Positions 1 to 5,291 of a stretch of 5,537 nt of DNA are shown in pieces. Numbering within the stretch: the first letter of the stretch is position 1; each line of letters starts with the position of its first letter. A program made the position numbers and the translations under genes. The notes under the pieces are model-generated. The model made no database searches, was not told the DNA's origin, and worked only from the letters and a program-made list of their open reading frames with translations. Origin of the DNA: Verrucomicrobiales bacterium (GTDB lineage Bacteria; Verrucomicrobiota; Verrucomicrobiia; Verrucomicrobiales; DEV007); the NCBI GenBank assembly GCA_003232855.1, contig QIKC01000159.1, positions 1 to 5,537 on the forward strand. Direction: 5' to 3'.

Positions 1-1152
1 GTGATCCGCGTCCATGGGGACACGGGTGTGGCCGTGGCGTGCGATGAATTTGCGCAGTGCTTCGAGCTGATCGAGCCATATGGCGTCGGCGCGGTAGAGG
101 TCGGGGCGCAGTTCGTTTTCCTGGGAGTAGTGGGGTCTGCGGAGTTGCCATTCGAATCCGAGTGCGTCGAAATCGGCAATTTGTTCGGCGGAGAGTTTTC
201 CTTGTCGATGGAGGGTGCGGCGGGCTTTGACCCACGAGGCAAGTGTTGGATTCTTGCTCCACCCGGGAGGGACGCGGGTATGACCGAAGCGTTTGAAGAA
301 GGCGCGTAGGCTTTTCAGGTGGGCGGTAGTTGCGCGGAGGAGGTCGGCGTGGGGGCGGCCGGCGTTCTTGTTTCGCCTGTTGTTAGGGCTGGCCACCATG
401 GCATCGAGGGAGAGCTTGCCGATGGTGCCTTTGCGCCCGTGGATCCCCGATCCGCGTGGGGGCGGTGGGGTGGATTCGATTTGTTTTCGGTAGGCGGCTG
501 CGGCTGAGGGCCATTGCGGTTTGCCGGTCAGTTGGCGGATTGATGCGCGCATTTTTTTGTCTCCGGCGGTGGCTGCACCGAAACTGGTGAAAGGGTTTGT
601 TTCTGGATGGCGGCGGTCGTTTTTCAGGCCGGGGAGGAGTTCGACTTCTGCGCAGGCTGCGAGAATGATGCTCGGTGTGTTTTGTACAACGTCCGTCTGA
701 TAGCGGTCGTGCCAGAGGGGAGGGGCGGGGCGAGGGCGGGGGTGGCGTTGGTTATAGTATCTGGAGAAGGCGCTCTTCACCCGTTTGATCAACATCGAGA
801 GATCTCCGTAGTTGGACATCGCGCAACTGAGGCGGGTTAGGCTGATCTTGTCCGTGGCGCCTGCGGCGATCCGGTCTGCCGCTGCAGCTCCGTGGTAGGC
901 GGCGATGCGTTCGATCGCTCCTTTTTTGGTGGCCTTTTTGCGCGGGGAGCGCAAGACGCATTCGACCTCGCGGGCGGTGATCGCGTAGGCGAGGAGTTCG
1001 AAGCCGTAGAAGAGGGTCGCCTCATCGAGCAGCTCGAGGAGGTGTCTCTTTTCTGTGGTAGTGAGAGGGGAATACGAATCATCGATGCGCCCGAGGCGGC
1101 ATTGGTAGATGGTGAGTTTTCCTTCGGGGCGATAGCGGGGTAAACGGGGCAT
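1..1152 (-). CDS. RAYT-like (IS200/Y1 transposase-fold) protein fused to helicase-associated domains, catalytic residues lost; 3' end outside window
   Basis: This frame reads 384 codons without a stop from ATG 1152 to the window edge, so the C-terminus is missing. Residues about 1-215 follow the layout of REP-associated tyrosine transposases. They have an MPRLPRYRPEGK start, a core strand (FELLAYAIT, 51-59), a helix ending FSRYYNQRH (129-137), then PLWHDRY (145-151), and an SFGAATAG-type segment (about 193-200). Where the family has NHVH, this protein reads REVE (61-64), so both HUH histidines are replaced by Glu62 and Glu64. The Y-I-x-L-N-P motif carrying the nucleophilic tyrosine reads EVELLP (169-174). 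Residues about 216-272 form a Pro/Arg/Gly-rich linker. Residues 276-336 are a helicase-associated (HA, PF03457-type) domain with FGHTRVP, ASWVKARR and LGFEW; a second begins near 357 (W359, HGHTRVP). I infer a non-catalytic nucleic-acid-binding protein. It starts 22 bases after trpG; no clear Shine-Dalgarno is seen. The HA call is firmer than the RAYT call. Confidence 0.8.
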   Translation of the reverse strand, partial: MPRLPRYRPEGKLTIYQCRLGRIDDSYSPLTTTEKRHLLELLDEATLFYGFELLAYAITAREVECVLRSPRKKATKKGAIERIAAYHGAAAADRIAAGATDKISLTRLSCAMSNYGDLSMLIKRVKSAFSRYYNQRHPRPRPAPPLWHDRYQTDVVQNTPSIILAACAEVELLPGLKNDRRHPETNPFTSFGAATAGDKKMRASIRQLTGKPQWPSAAAAYRKQIESTPPPPRGSGIHGRKGTIGKLSLDAMVASPNNRRNKNAGRPHADLLRATTAHLKSLRAFFKRFGHTRVPPGWSKNPTLASWVKARRTLHRQGKLSAEQIADFDALGFEWQLRRPHYSQENELRPDLYRADAIWLDQLEALRKFIARHGHTRVPMDADH

Positions 1153-1174
1153 GGTGGGGAGAGGTGGGGTGATG

Positions 1175-1744
1175 TTATATTTCTAAGAAGTTTTTCAGCA
1201 GTTTTTTGCCCTCGCCGGTGAGGATGGATTCGGGATGGAACTGCACGCCATGGATCGGGTATTGCCGGTGGCGAACGCCCATGATTTCGCGTTCTTCGGT
1301 CTCTGCTTCGGCGGTGATTTCTAGGCAGTCGGGGAGTGAGTCGCGGCGCAGGATCAGCGAGTGGTAGCGGGTGGCCTCGAAGGGGCTGGGGATGTCTTTG
1401 AACACGCCGCGCCCGTCGTGGCTGACCATGGAGGTTTTGCCGTGCATGAGTTTTTCCGCGCGCACTACTTCGCCGCCGAAGACTTGACCGATCGATTGGT
1501 GGCCGAGGCAGACGCCGAGGAGCGGGATGGACGGGCCGAACTCGCGCACCACGTCGCAGCTGATGCCGGCGTCGTTCGGGGTGCAGGGGCCTGGCGAGAT
1601 GCAGATTTTCGAAGGGGCGAGGGCGCGGATCGCGTCGAGGGTGAGGGCGTCGTTGCGGTGGATCTCCATGCTCGCCCCGAGTTCGCCGAAGTACTGCACG
1701 AGGTTGTAGGTGAAGGAGTCGTAGTTGTCGATGACGAGCAGCAT
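1175..1744 (-). CDS. trpG: Anthranilate / aminodeoxychorismate synthase glutaminase subunit (TrpG/PabA)
   Basis: This 189-residue protein is a class I glutamine amidotransferase of normal length for TrpG/PabA. It releases ammonia from glutamine for a chorismate-using partner (TrpE or PabB), in the cytoplasm, for tryptophan or folate synthesis. Visible motifs are the N-terminal [11 protein letters not shown] (5-15), the oxyanion-loop segment SPGP (50-53), and the nucleophile elbow GVCLGHQ with Cys79. The HGKTS segment (101-105) is typical of this subfamily, and HPES supplies His170 and Glu172 of the catalytic triad. All expected catalytic residues are present, so the gene looks functional. No trpE or pabB lies in the window, so sequence alone cannot separate TrpG from PabA; many bacteria use one subunit for both. 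The ATG at 1744 places the conserved N-terminus correctly; no strong Shine-Dalgarno precedes it. It is divergent from the gene at 1927 and lies upstream of the RAYT/HA gene. Confidence 0.93.
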   Translation of the reverse strand: MLLVIDNYDSFTYNLVQYFGELGASMEIHRNDALTLDAIRALAPSKICISPGPCTPNDAGISCDVVREFGPSIPLLGVCLGHQSIGQVFGGEVVRAEKLMHGKTSMVSHDGRGVFKDIPSPFEATRYHSLILRRDSLPDCLEITAEAETEEREIMGVRHRQYPIHGVQFHPESILTGEGKKLLKNFLEI

Positions 1745-1926
1745 GGTGGGCGCGGGTGCGGCGTTAGGCTACTTAGGCAAATTCGGCGGGAATGACAGGA
1801 TTTTTTGCTCTTTGGGGGAGGGTTTTTGCGATTTCTGGTGGTTCTCGCCATTCTTCTCCTTCCACTTTCGCCGTGGTCGTGTTAGTTTTCACGCTTCTCC
1901 CCAGAAGCAATAAAGAACGACTGACA
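1745..1926. promoter_or_regulatory. Divergent intergenic region between trpG and the motif-repeat membrane gene
   Basis: These 182 bases separate two divergently transcribed genes and should hold both promoters, but I see no convincing -35/-10 pair or operator. The plus-strand frame is open from an ATG at 1792. However, by hand count only about 40% of codons in 1792-1926 end in G or C, against roughly two thirds just downstream, and the segment looks like leader rather than coding sequence. The role is inferred from gene orientation only. Confidence 0.4.
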
Positions 1927-3213
1927 ATGGCGACACCCATCGGCGACGAACGAACAAAAGGAAAGAAGGCGATCAGCCGCCCCCAAGGTGGCTGGTTCGC
2001 GCGGATATGGACTGAGCGATCGCCGGAGGGTAACGGGTCGTCTGGCTCCGGGGCGCCGGAGAAAATTCGTTTGGGGCGCAGCGAGCCATTCACCATCTGG
2101 ACGCGAGGCGTCGCGGGTGGCACGGATTTGGAGAAGTGCAGCGGCGAGGTGGCGGCAGAGGGTGGCGTGATGGCGATCCCGAGTATCCCTTCGCGGGCGT
2201 TTACGATTTGGACGCGGGGAGGGGACTGCGCGCTCGCCCCTGAAGAGGTGACTGATGCTGACGCGAGCGATTCGTCCGGGGTGTCGCCATTGCCGGAGGC
2301 GGTATTCGCCGATGTTTCTCGACCTGCGGAGTCGCGGGCGTTCACGCTTTGGATGACTGGGGAAGCGTTTGATCGCAGAGCCGCAAAAGTGGCACCGCAG
2401 GAGGGGGACGACGAGCGCATGCCGACTTGGCAAGAGGGCGTGGATCGGGCTCCGAAGTCGGCGCTTTCTCCGTTGCTGGCGCTGGCTGGCGCGCTGGTGT
2501 TGCTGTTGGTCGTGCTGTTTTTCGCTGCGGAAAAAAATAAGGAGGCCAACCGGCTGAGCGTTCAGATTGGAAAGCTCAAGAAGGACAGGAAGGGGCTGCG
2601 GGCGGAGAGTGCCGGGCTGGCCACCGCGTTGCAGGGTGAGCGTACCCAAGTGGCCGAATCGGGGCGTCAGCTGCAGGCGACCAAGGCGGTCGGCGAGGAG
2701 CTGACTTCGCAGCGGGATGCGCTGCGCACGAAGGTCGAGCAGGAGGCCGCGAAGCATGCGGCGGCGATGGGGGCGTTGGGAGAGAAGTTCAAAACAACGC
2801 AACGGGAGTTGGCCGCGGCCGAGGCCAAGAGATCCGCCGAGGGCAAGGAGCGCGAGAAGTTGGCGGCGGCGAAAGCGGCGGCGGAGAAGCGGGTTGAGGA
2901 TCTGCAGGCGGCGATGAGCGTCGAAAAGAAACGTCACGCGCAGGCGACCAAGACGGCGGTGGCCGAGCTCGGTGCGAGCACGGCAAAACGGGTGGCTGCG
3001 GAGGCGGAGGCGGCGCGGCTGGGCGTCCGACTTGCGGAATCGGAGAAGGAGATTGATGTCTTGAATGCGAAGATCGCCAAGATGAAGAAGAGCGAGGCGG
3101 TTCCAGCGGACGGCGATCCCGTCCCGGAGGCTCCCGAGGCCGAGCCGGAACCGGAGGAGGCGGAAGAAGCCGAACCAGAGGCTGAACCGGACGACGAGGT
3201 CGCCGGCGTTTAG
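1927..3213 (+). CDS. Single-span membrane protein with FTIWTRG peptide repeats, long coiled coil and acidic tail; function unknown
   Basis: I do not recognise a family. From ATG 1927 the product has 428 residues. Residues 1-178 look disordered (rich in Gly, Ser, Glu, Ala and Pro) but carry a recurring peptide: EPFTIWTRG (53-61), RAFTIWTRG (90-98), RAFTLWMTG (137-145) and a weaker WFARIWTER (23-31). One hydrophobic segment follows (about 181-201, SPLLALAGALVLLLVVLFFA), then a Lys/Arg/Glu/Ala/Leu-rich coiled coil (about 205-388) and a Pro/Glu/Ala/Asp tail (392-425). Orientation is unclear: the flank after the span is more basic than the flank before it, which by the positive-inside rule favours a cytoplasmic coiled coil, but this is weak evidence. 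An in-frame ATG at 1792 would add 45 residues including a short hydrophobic run; I reject it because codon-third-position GC drops there. Neither start has a strong ribosome site. The layout suggests a scaffold or tether with a multivalent peptide array, which is inference. Confidence 0.8.
   Translation: MATPIGDERTKGKKAISRPQGGWFARIWTERSPEGNGSSGSGAPEKIRLGRSEPFTIWTRGVAGGTDLEKCSGEVAAEGGVMAIPSIPSRAFTIWTRGGDCALAPEEVTDADASDSSGVSPLPEAVFADVSRPAESRAFTLWMTGEAFDRRAAKVAPQEGDDERMPTWQEGVDRAPKSALSPLLALAGALVLLLVVLFFAAEKNKEANRLSVQIGKLKKDRKGLRAESAGLATALQGERTQVAESGRQLQATKAVGEELTSQRDALRTKVEQEAAKHAAAMGALGEKFKTTQRELAAAEAKRSAEGKEREKLAAAKAAAEKRVEDLQAAMSVEKKRHAQATKTAVAELGASTAKRVAAEAEAARLGVRLAESEKEIDVLNAKIAKMKKSEAVPADGDPVPEAPEAEPEPEEAEEAEPEAEPDDEVAGV
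1993..2361 (+). repeat. Array of FTIWTRG peptide motifs within the coding region
   Basis: Three clear copies of x-F-T-[IL]-W-[TM]-[RT]-G lie at codons starting 2083, 2194 and 2335; a looser copy (F-A-R-I-W-T-E-R) starts near 1993. The tryptophans are at residues 28, 58, 95 and 142, so spacing grows from 30 to 37 to 47. The DNA of the copies differs at synonymous positions (F as ttc/ttt, T as acc/acg, I as atc/att), and the linkers show no similarity. Conservation is therefore at peptide level rather than a recent DNA duplication. Confidence 0.75.
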
Positions 3214-3329
3214 ACGCGGCGGCGTCCCATCGGCGTCAACATTAAGGCGTTCGTCGGTGCCATTTCTGTGTCCCGAATCCTTCAAGGGGCTTGTCCCCAT
3301 GAAGTAGAAAACGCAGATCCAGATGAGAA

Positions 3330-3389
3330 GAATGGGAGGAATGGGAATCATGACCGGCATTCTTCCCCTGATTCCCATTCCTCCCATTC
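3330..3389. repeat. Perfect 21-bp inverted repeat with 18-base loop (REP-like hairpin)
   Basis: The left arm (3330-3350) and right arm (3369-3389) are exact reverse complements over 21 bases, separated by an 18-base loop (3351-3368). Each arm is itself a near-exact 9-base direct repeat (GAATGGGAG then GAATGGGAA, then TCA). The left arm is all purine apart from T and the final C, so the transcript would form one long stem. No T tract follows, so it is not a classical intrinsic terminator. It could end or stabilise the upstream mRNA, or be a REP-like mobile repeat. Confidence 0.85.
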
Positions 3390-3480
3390 CTCCGACTCGC
3401 CCTGGCGACTGGTATCCGCCGAGAGACCGGGGCGCGGCCACTGCGCGTCGCCTTCTGCGGGAGCGGGCGCCAGCACCGCA

Positions 3481-3535
3481 AAATGGGGAAAAAGGTTAAG
3501 TTTTCCAGAATATATGTAATTCTTACGGATTTTGC
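3481..3535 (+). promoter_or_regulatory. AT-rich segment, candidate cysE promoter region
   Basis: This is the only AT-rich stretch in the gap before cysE and contains ggttaagttttccagaa followed by tatatgtaat (about 3511-3520), which could include a -10-like element. No matching -35 at good spacing is evident. The call rests on composition and position. Confidence 0.3.
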
Positions 3536-3564
3536 TTGGCAGCAGTGGCAACAGTCGCTTCATT

Positions 3565-3571
3565 GAGGGGG
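3565..3571 (+). promoter_or_regulatory. Ribosome binding site of cysE
   Basis: GAGGGGG lies 5 bases before the ATG at 3577 and is the clearest Shine-Dalgarno-like site in the window. It decides the start of cysE in favour of 3577 over the in-frame TTG at 3532. Confidence 0.6.
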
Positions 3572-3576
3572 CTGAG

Positions 3577-4506
3577 ATGGATTGTGAAGTGCGCGAGATT
3601 GTCGACAAATTGCTCGACTCCTATAGAGACGTCGGTGGGATCAACCACATCGATTGCTCGAACTTGCCCTCGAAGGCGGCGATTGGTGCGGTGTGTGGCG
3701 ACCTGCTGCGGCTGATTTTCCCGGGTTTTCTCGATGATGAGGCGGTGGCTTCGGGTGAGCTCGATGCGCGCACGACCCGGCGGGTGGTCGAGGTGATCGC
3801 CGCGTTGAAGAAGGAAATGGTGCGCAGTTTGCGTCTGAAGGGAGAGGGCGGCGAGCACCCCGAGGTCGCGCAAAAGCTGATTTGCGAGTTTCTGCTGCAG
3901 CTCCCGGAGTTGCGCCGCCTGCTGCGCACCGATGTCGAGGCGGCGTATGATGGCGATCCTGCGGCGAAGAGTTTTGAGGAAATTATTCTCGCCTATCCCT
4001 GTCTGGAGGCGATCGCCATCCAACGCATGGCGCACGTTTTGTACCGGGAGGGGCTGCCGTTGATCCCGCGAATGATGACGGAGTGGGCGCACTCCAAGAC
4101 GGGCATCGACATTCATCCGGGCGCGCGGATCGGGTCGCATTTCTTTATCGACCACGGCACCGGGGTGGTGGTCGGCGAGACTTGCGTGATCGGTCGCGAT
4201 GTGAAGCTCTATCACGGGGTCACTTTGGGCGCGCGCAGCTTTCCCAAGGACGCCGAGGGCAATCCGATTAAGGGAAATAAGCGCCATCCGAACGTTGAGG
4301 ACGGCGTGACTATCTACCCGGGGGCGACGATCCTCGGTGGCGAGACGACGATCGGCGCGCGCAGCACGATCGGTGCCAATGCCTTTATCATGCAGAGCAT
4401 CGCGGCGGATTCGCTGGTGGCTCTTTCGGAGGTCGGGCACGACATCAAAGACAAGGCCGCCCACCGGCGAACGTCGAGCGTTGGGGAGGCGCGTGACGGG
4501 GACTGA
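3577..4506 (+). CDS. cysE: Serine O-acetyltransferase (CysE/EpsC type)
   Basis: The 309-residue product transfers acetyl from acetyl-CoA to L-serine, giving O-acetylserine for cysteine synthesis in the cytoplasm. The N-terminal two thirds (about 1-170) are helical and include PCLEAIAIQRMAHVLY (141-156), the family's helix before the beta-helix. From about 176 a left-handed beta-helix follows with hexapeptide repeats (IGSHFF, VVVGET, VIGRDV, TILGGE, TIGARS, TIGANA). The catalytic Asp-His pair known from E. coli CysE (Asp143/His158) corresponds to Asp178 in DIHPGA and His193 in IDHGTG, with the same spacing of 15. The GARSFPKDAEGNPIKGNKRHP loop (218-238) is the longer form seen in EpsC-like enzymes. 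The C-terminal tail after the helix is hydrophilic and does not end in the usual isoleucine (ends DGD), so cysteine-synthase docking or cysteine feedback may differ; this is inference. The SprT-like gene starts 2 bases downstream. Confidence 0.93.
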   Translation: MDCEVREIVDKLLDSYRDVGGINHIDCSNLPSKAAIGAVCGDLLRLIFPGFLDDEAVASGELDARTTRRVVEVIAALKKEMVRSLRLKGEGGEHPEVAQKLICEFLLQLPELRRLLRTDVEAAYDGDPAAKSFEEIILAYPCLEAIAIQRMAHVLYREGLPLIPRMMTEWAHSKTGIDIHPGARIGSHFFIDHGTGVVVGETCVIGRDVKLYHGVTLGARSFPKDAEGNPIKGNKRHPNVEDGVTIYPGATILGGETTIGARSTIGANAFIMQSIAADSLVALSEVGHDIKDKAAHRRTSSVGEARDGD

Positions 4507-4508
4507 TT

Positions 4509-5219
4509 ATGCCGGAGTTACGCCAGTTGGATTTCGAATTGTCTGGTTTGGTTGAACTGCCGCCGACCGGTCGCGCGCCGCGTGCGCGGCGGCAGGTGCG
4601 CGCGGTGGCCGAGCTGCCGTTGTCGCTGTTTGACACCACGGCTCCACCGGCTCCGACCACCGCTCCGCCCCGGCGCGGACTACTGCGTGACGGCGACCTC
4701 ACTGCGGAGAGTCGTTCGCTGGTGGCAGCGTTAGGGCTTAGATCACTGGCCGCACGGATCGATGTGTTTTGGAATACTCGCCTGATCACCACTGCGGGTC
4801 TCGCGCACCATGGTGCGTCGCGCATTGATCTGAATCCTCGGTTGGCGCGTTTTGCCCCGGACGAGCCGCGGCGCACGCTGCTGCACGAGCTGGCACATCT
4901 TGTCGCCCACGGGCGGGCTGGCGAGCGCAGTATCCAGCCGCACGGCTCCGAATGGCGCCGCGCCTGTGCCGAGCTCGGCATCCCCGGCGAAAAGCGGTGC
5001 CACAATCTGCCGCTCGCGCGGCGGCTGGTGCGGCGGAAGTTCGCCTACCGCTGTCTGCACTGCGGAACTGTCGTGCCGCGGGTGCGCAAGTTGGGGCGCG
5101 AGTCCGCCTGCTACCCTTGTTGCCGCGAACACAATAACGGTCGCTACAGTCGCCGCTTCCTACTCGAAGAAATCTCGATCGAACGCGCTCGCGAACTGGC
5201 ACCGGAGCACGCGTGGTGA
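4509..5219 (+). CDS. SprT-like zinc metallopeptidase domain protein with C-terminal zinc ribbon
   Basis: The 236-residue product has an Arg/Pro-rich, probably disordered N-terminus (about 15-60) and then a SprT-like domain (about 66-165). The active-site helix reads LLHELAHLVAHG, with His126, Glu127 and His130 forming HExxH. A third zinc ligand, His145, lies in PHGSEW, matching the family pattern of HExxH followed by H-G-x-x-W/F. A zinc ribbon follows with Cys182/Cys185 and Cys201/Cys204 and an extra Cys205. All metal and catalytic residues are present, so peptidase activity is plausible. Eukaryotic relatives (Spartan) cut DNA-protein crosslinks; the role of bacterial SprT-like proteins is poorly known, so I assign no substrate. 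It starts 2 bases after the cysE stop; a GGGGA at 4498-4502, inside the end of cysE, is a fair Shine-Dalgarno. Co-transcription with cysE is likely, but no functional link is evident. Confidence 0.88.
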   Translation: MPELRQLDFELSGLVELPPTGRAPRARRQVRAVAELPLSLFDTTAPPAPTTAPPRRGLLRDGDLTAESRSLVAALGLRSLAARIDVFWNTRLITTAGLAHHGASRIDLNPRLARFAPDEPRRTLLHELAHLVAHGRAGERSIQPHGSEWRRACAELGIPGEKRCHNLPLARRLVRRKFAYRCLHCGTVVPRVRKLGRESACYPCCREHNNGRYSRRFLLEEISIERARELAPEHAW

Positions 5220-5223
5220 TCAG

Positions 5224-5258
5224 AAGTTTTAAGTTTCAAGTTTCAAGTTTCAAGTGTG
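5224..5258. repeat. 7-bp tandem repeat (AAGTTTC)
   Basis: Three perfect copies of AAGTTTC (5231-5251) are flanked by a degenerate copy on each side (AAGTTTT at 5224 and AAGTGTG at 5252). It lies 5-39 bases after the SprT-like stop and before the manC start. It is AT-rich in a GC-rich setting. Such heptamer runs can change length by slippage; an effect on manC expression is only a possibility. Confidence 0.85.
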
Positions 5259-5291
5259 AAGGTCGGAAGTTAAATGTTTTTGAAAGTTTAT

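Larger units (their letters stand above)
3214..3576. other. Gene-free stretch between the membrane-protein gene and cysE
   Basis: These 363 bases hold no reading frame I trust. A weak 5-bp hairpin overlaps the stop codon of the upstream gene (gacgc/gcgtc, 3213-3226) with no T tract. A large inverted repeat follows at 3330-3389, then a very GC-rich block (about 3392-3480), and finally an AT-rich segment (3481-3535) before cysE. The part from about 3240 to 3480 has the patchwork look of a dispersed intergenic repeat, but copies elsewhere cannot be checked from this window. Confidence 0.6.

Noticed and set aside
752..1082. Short minus-strand frames at 752-961 and 837-1082
   Set aside because: They are in other frames of the same strand inside the RAYT/HA gene, with Arg/Ser/Pro-rich shadow translations.
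1..1143. Several plus-strand open frames (for example 1-309, 319-507, 607-840, 892-1143)
   Set aside because: They lie antisense to the continuous RAYT/HA frame, which has recognisable domains over its whole length; they have no domain signal of their own.
1361..1795. Plus-strand frame of 144 codons
   Set aside because: Antisense to trpG; Ala/Glu/Val-rich translation typical of a shadow frame, while trpG has all catalytic motifs.
1792..1926. Upstream start for the motif-repeat gene, adding 45 residues
   Set aside because: Third-position GC is clearly lower than in the body of the gene; the segment better fits a leader region. Not fully excluded.
1773..2549. Minus-strand frame of 258 codons
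   Set aside because: Antisense shadow of the same gene with Ser/Ala/Pro-rich low-complexity translation; it also conflicts with the other antisense frame.
3213..3226. Small hairpin at the stop codon of the membrane-protein gene as a terminator
   Set aside because: Only a 5-bp stem and no following T tract.
1882..3441. Long minus-strand frame of 519 codons opposite the membrane-protein gene
   Set aside because: Its Arg/Leu-rich translation is what the reverse of Ala/Glu/Lys-rich coiled-coil codons gives. No domain is recognisable, and the plus-strand product has coherent membrane, coiled-coil and motif structure.
3268..3519. Short plus- and minus-strand frames crossing the intergenic hairpin
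   Set aside because: Their translations are Ser/His/Asn-Gly repeats produced by the repetitive hairpin arms; no start context or domain.
3532..3576. TTG start for cysE, adding 15 residues
   Set aside because: ATG 3577 has a good GAGGGGG site 5 bases upstream, and the added residues show no family similarity.
3523..4464. Minus-strand frame of 313 codons
   Set aside because: Antisense to cysE, which is unambiguous; His/Arg/Asp-rich shadow composition.
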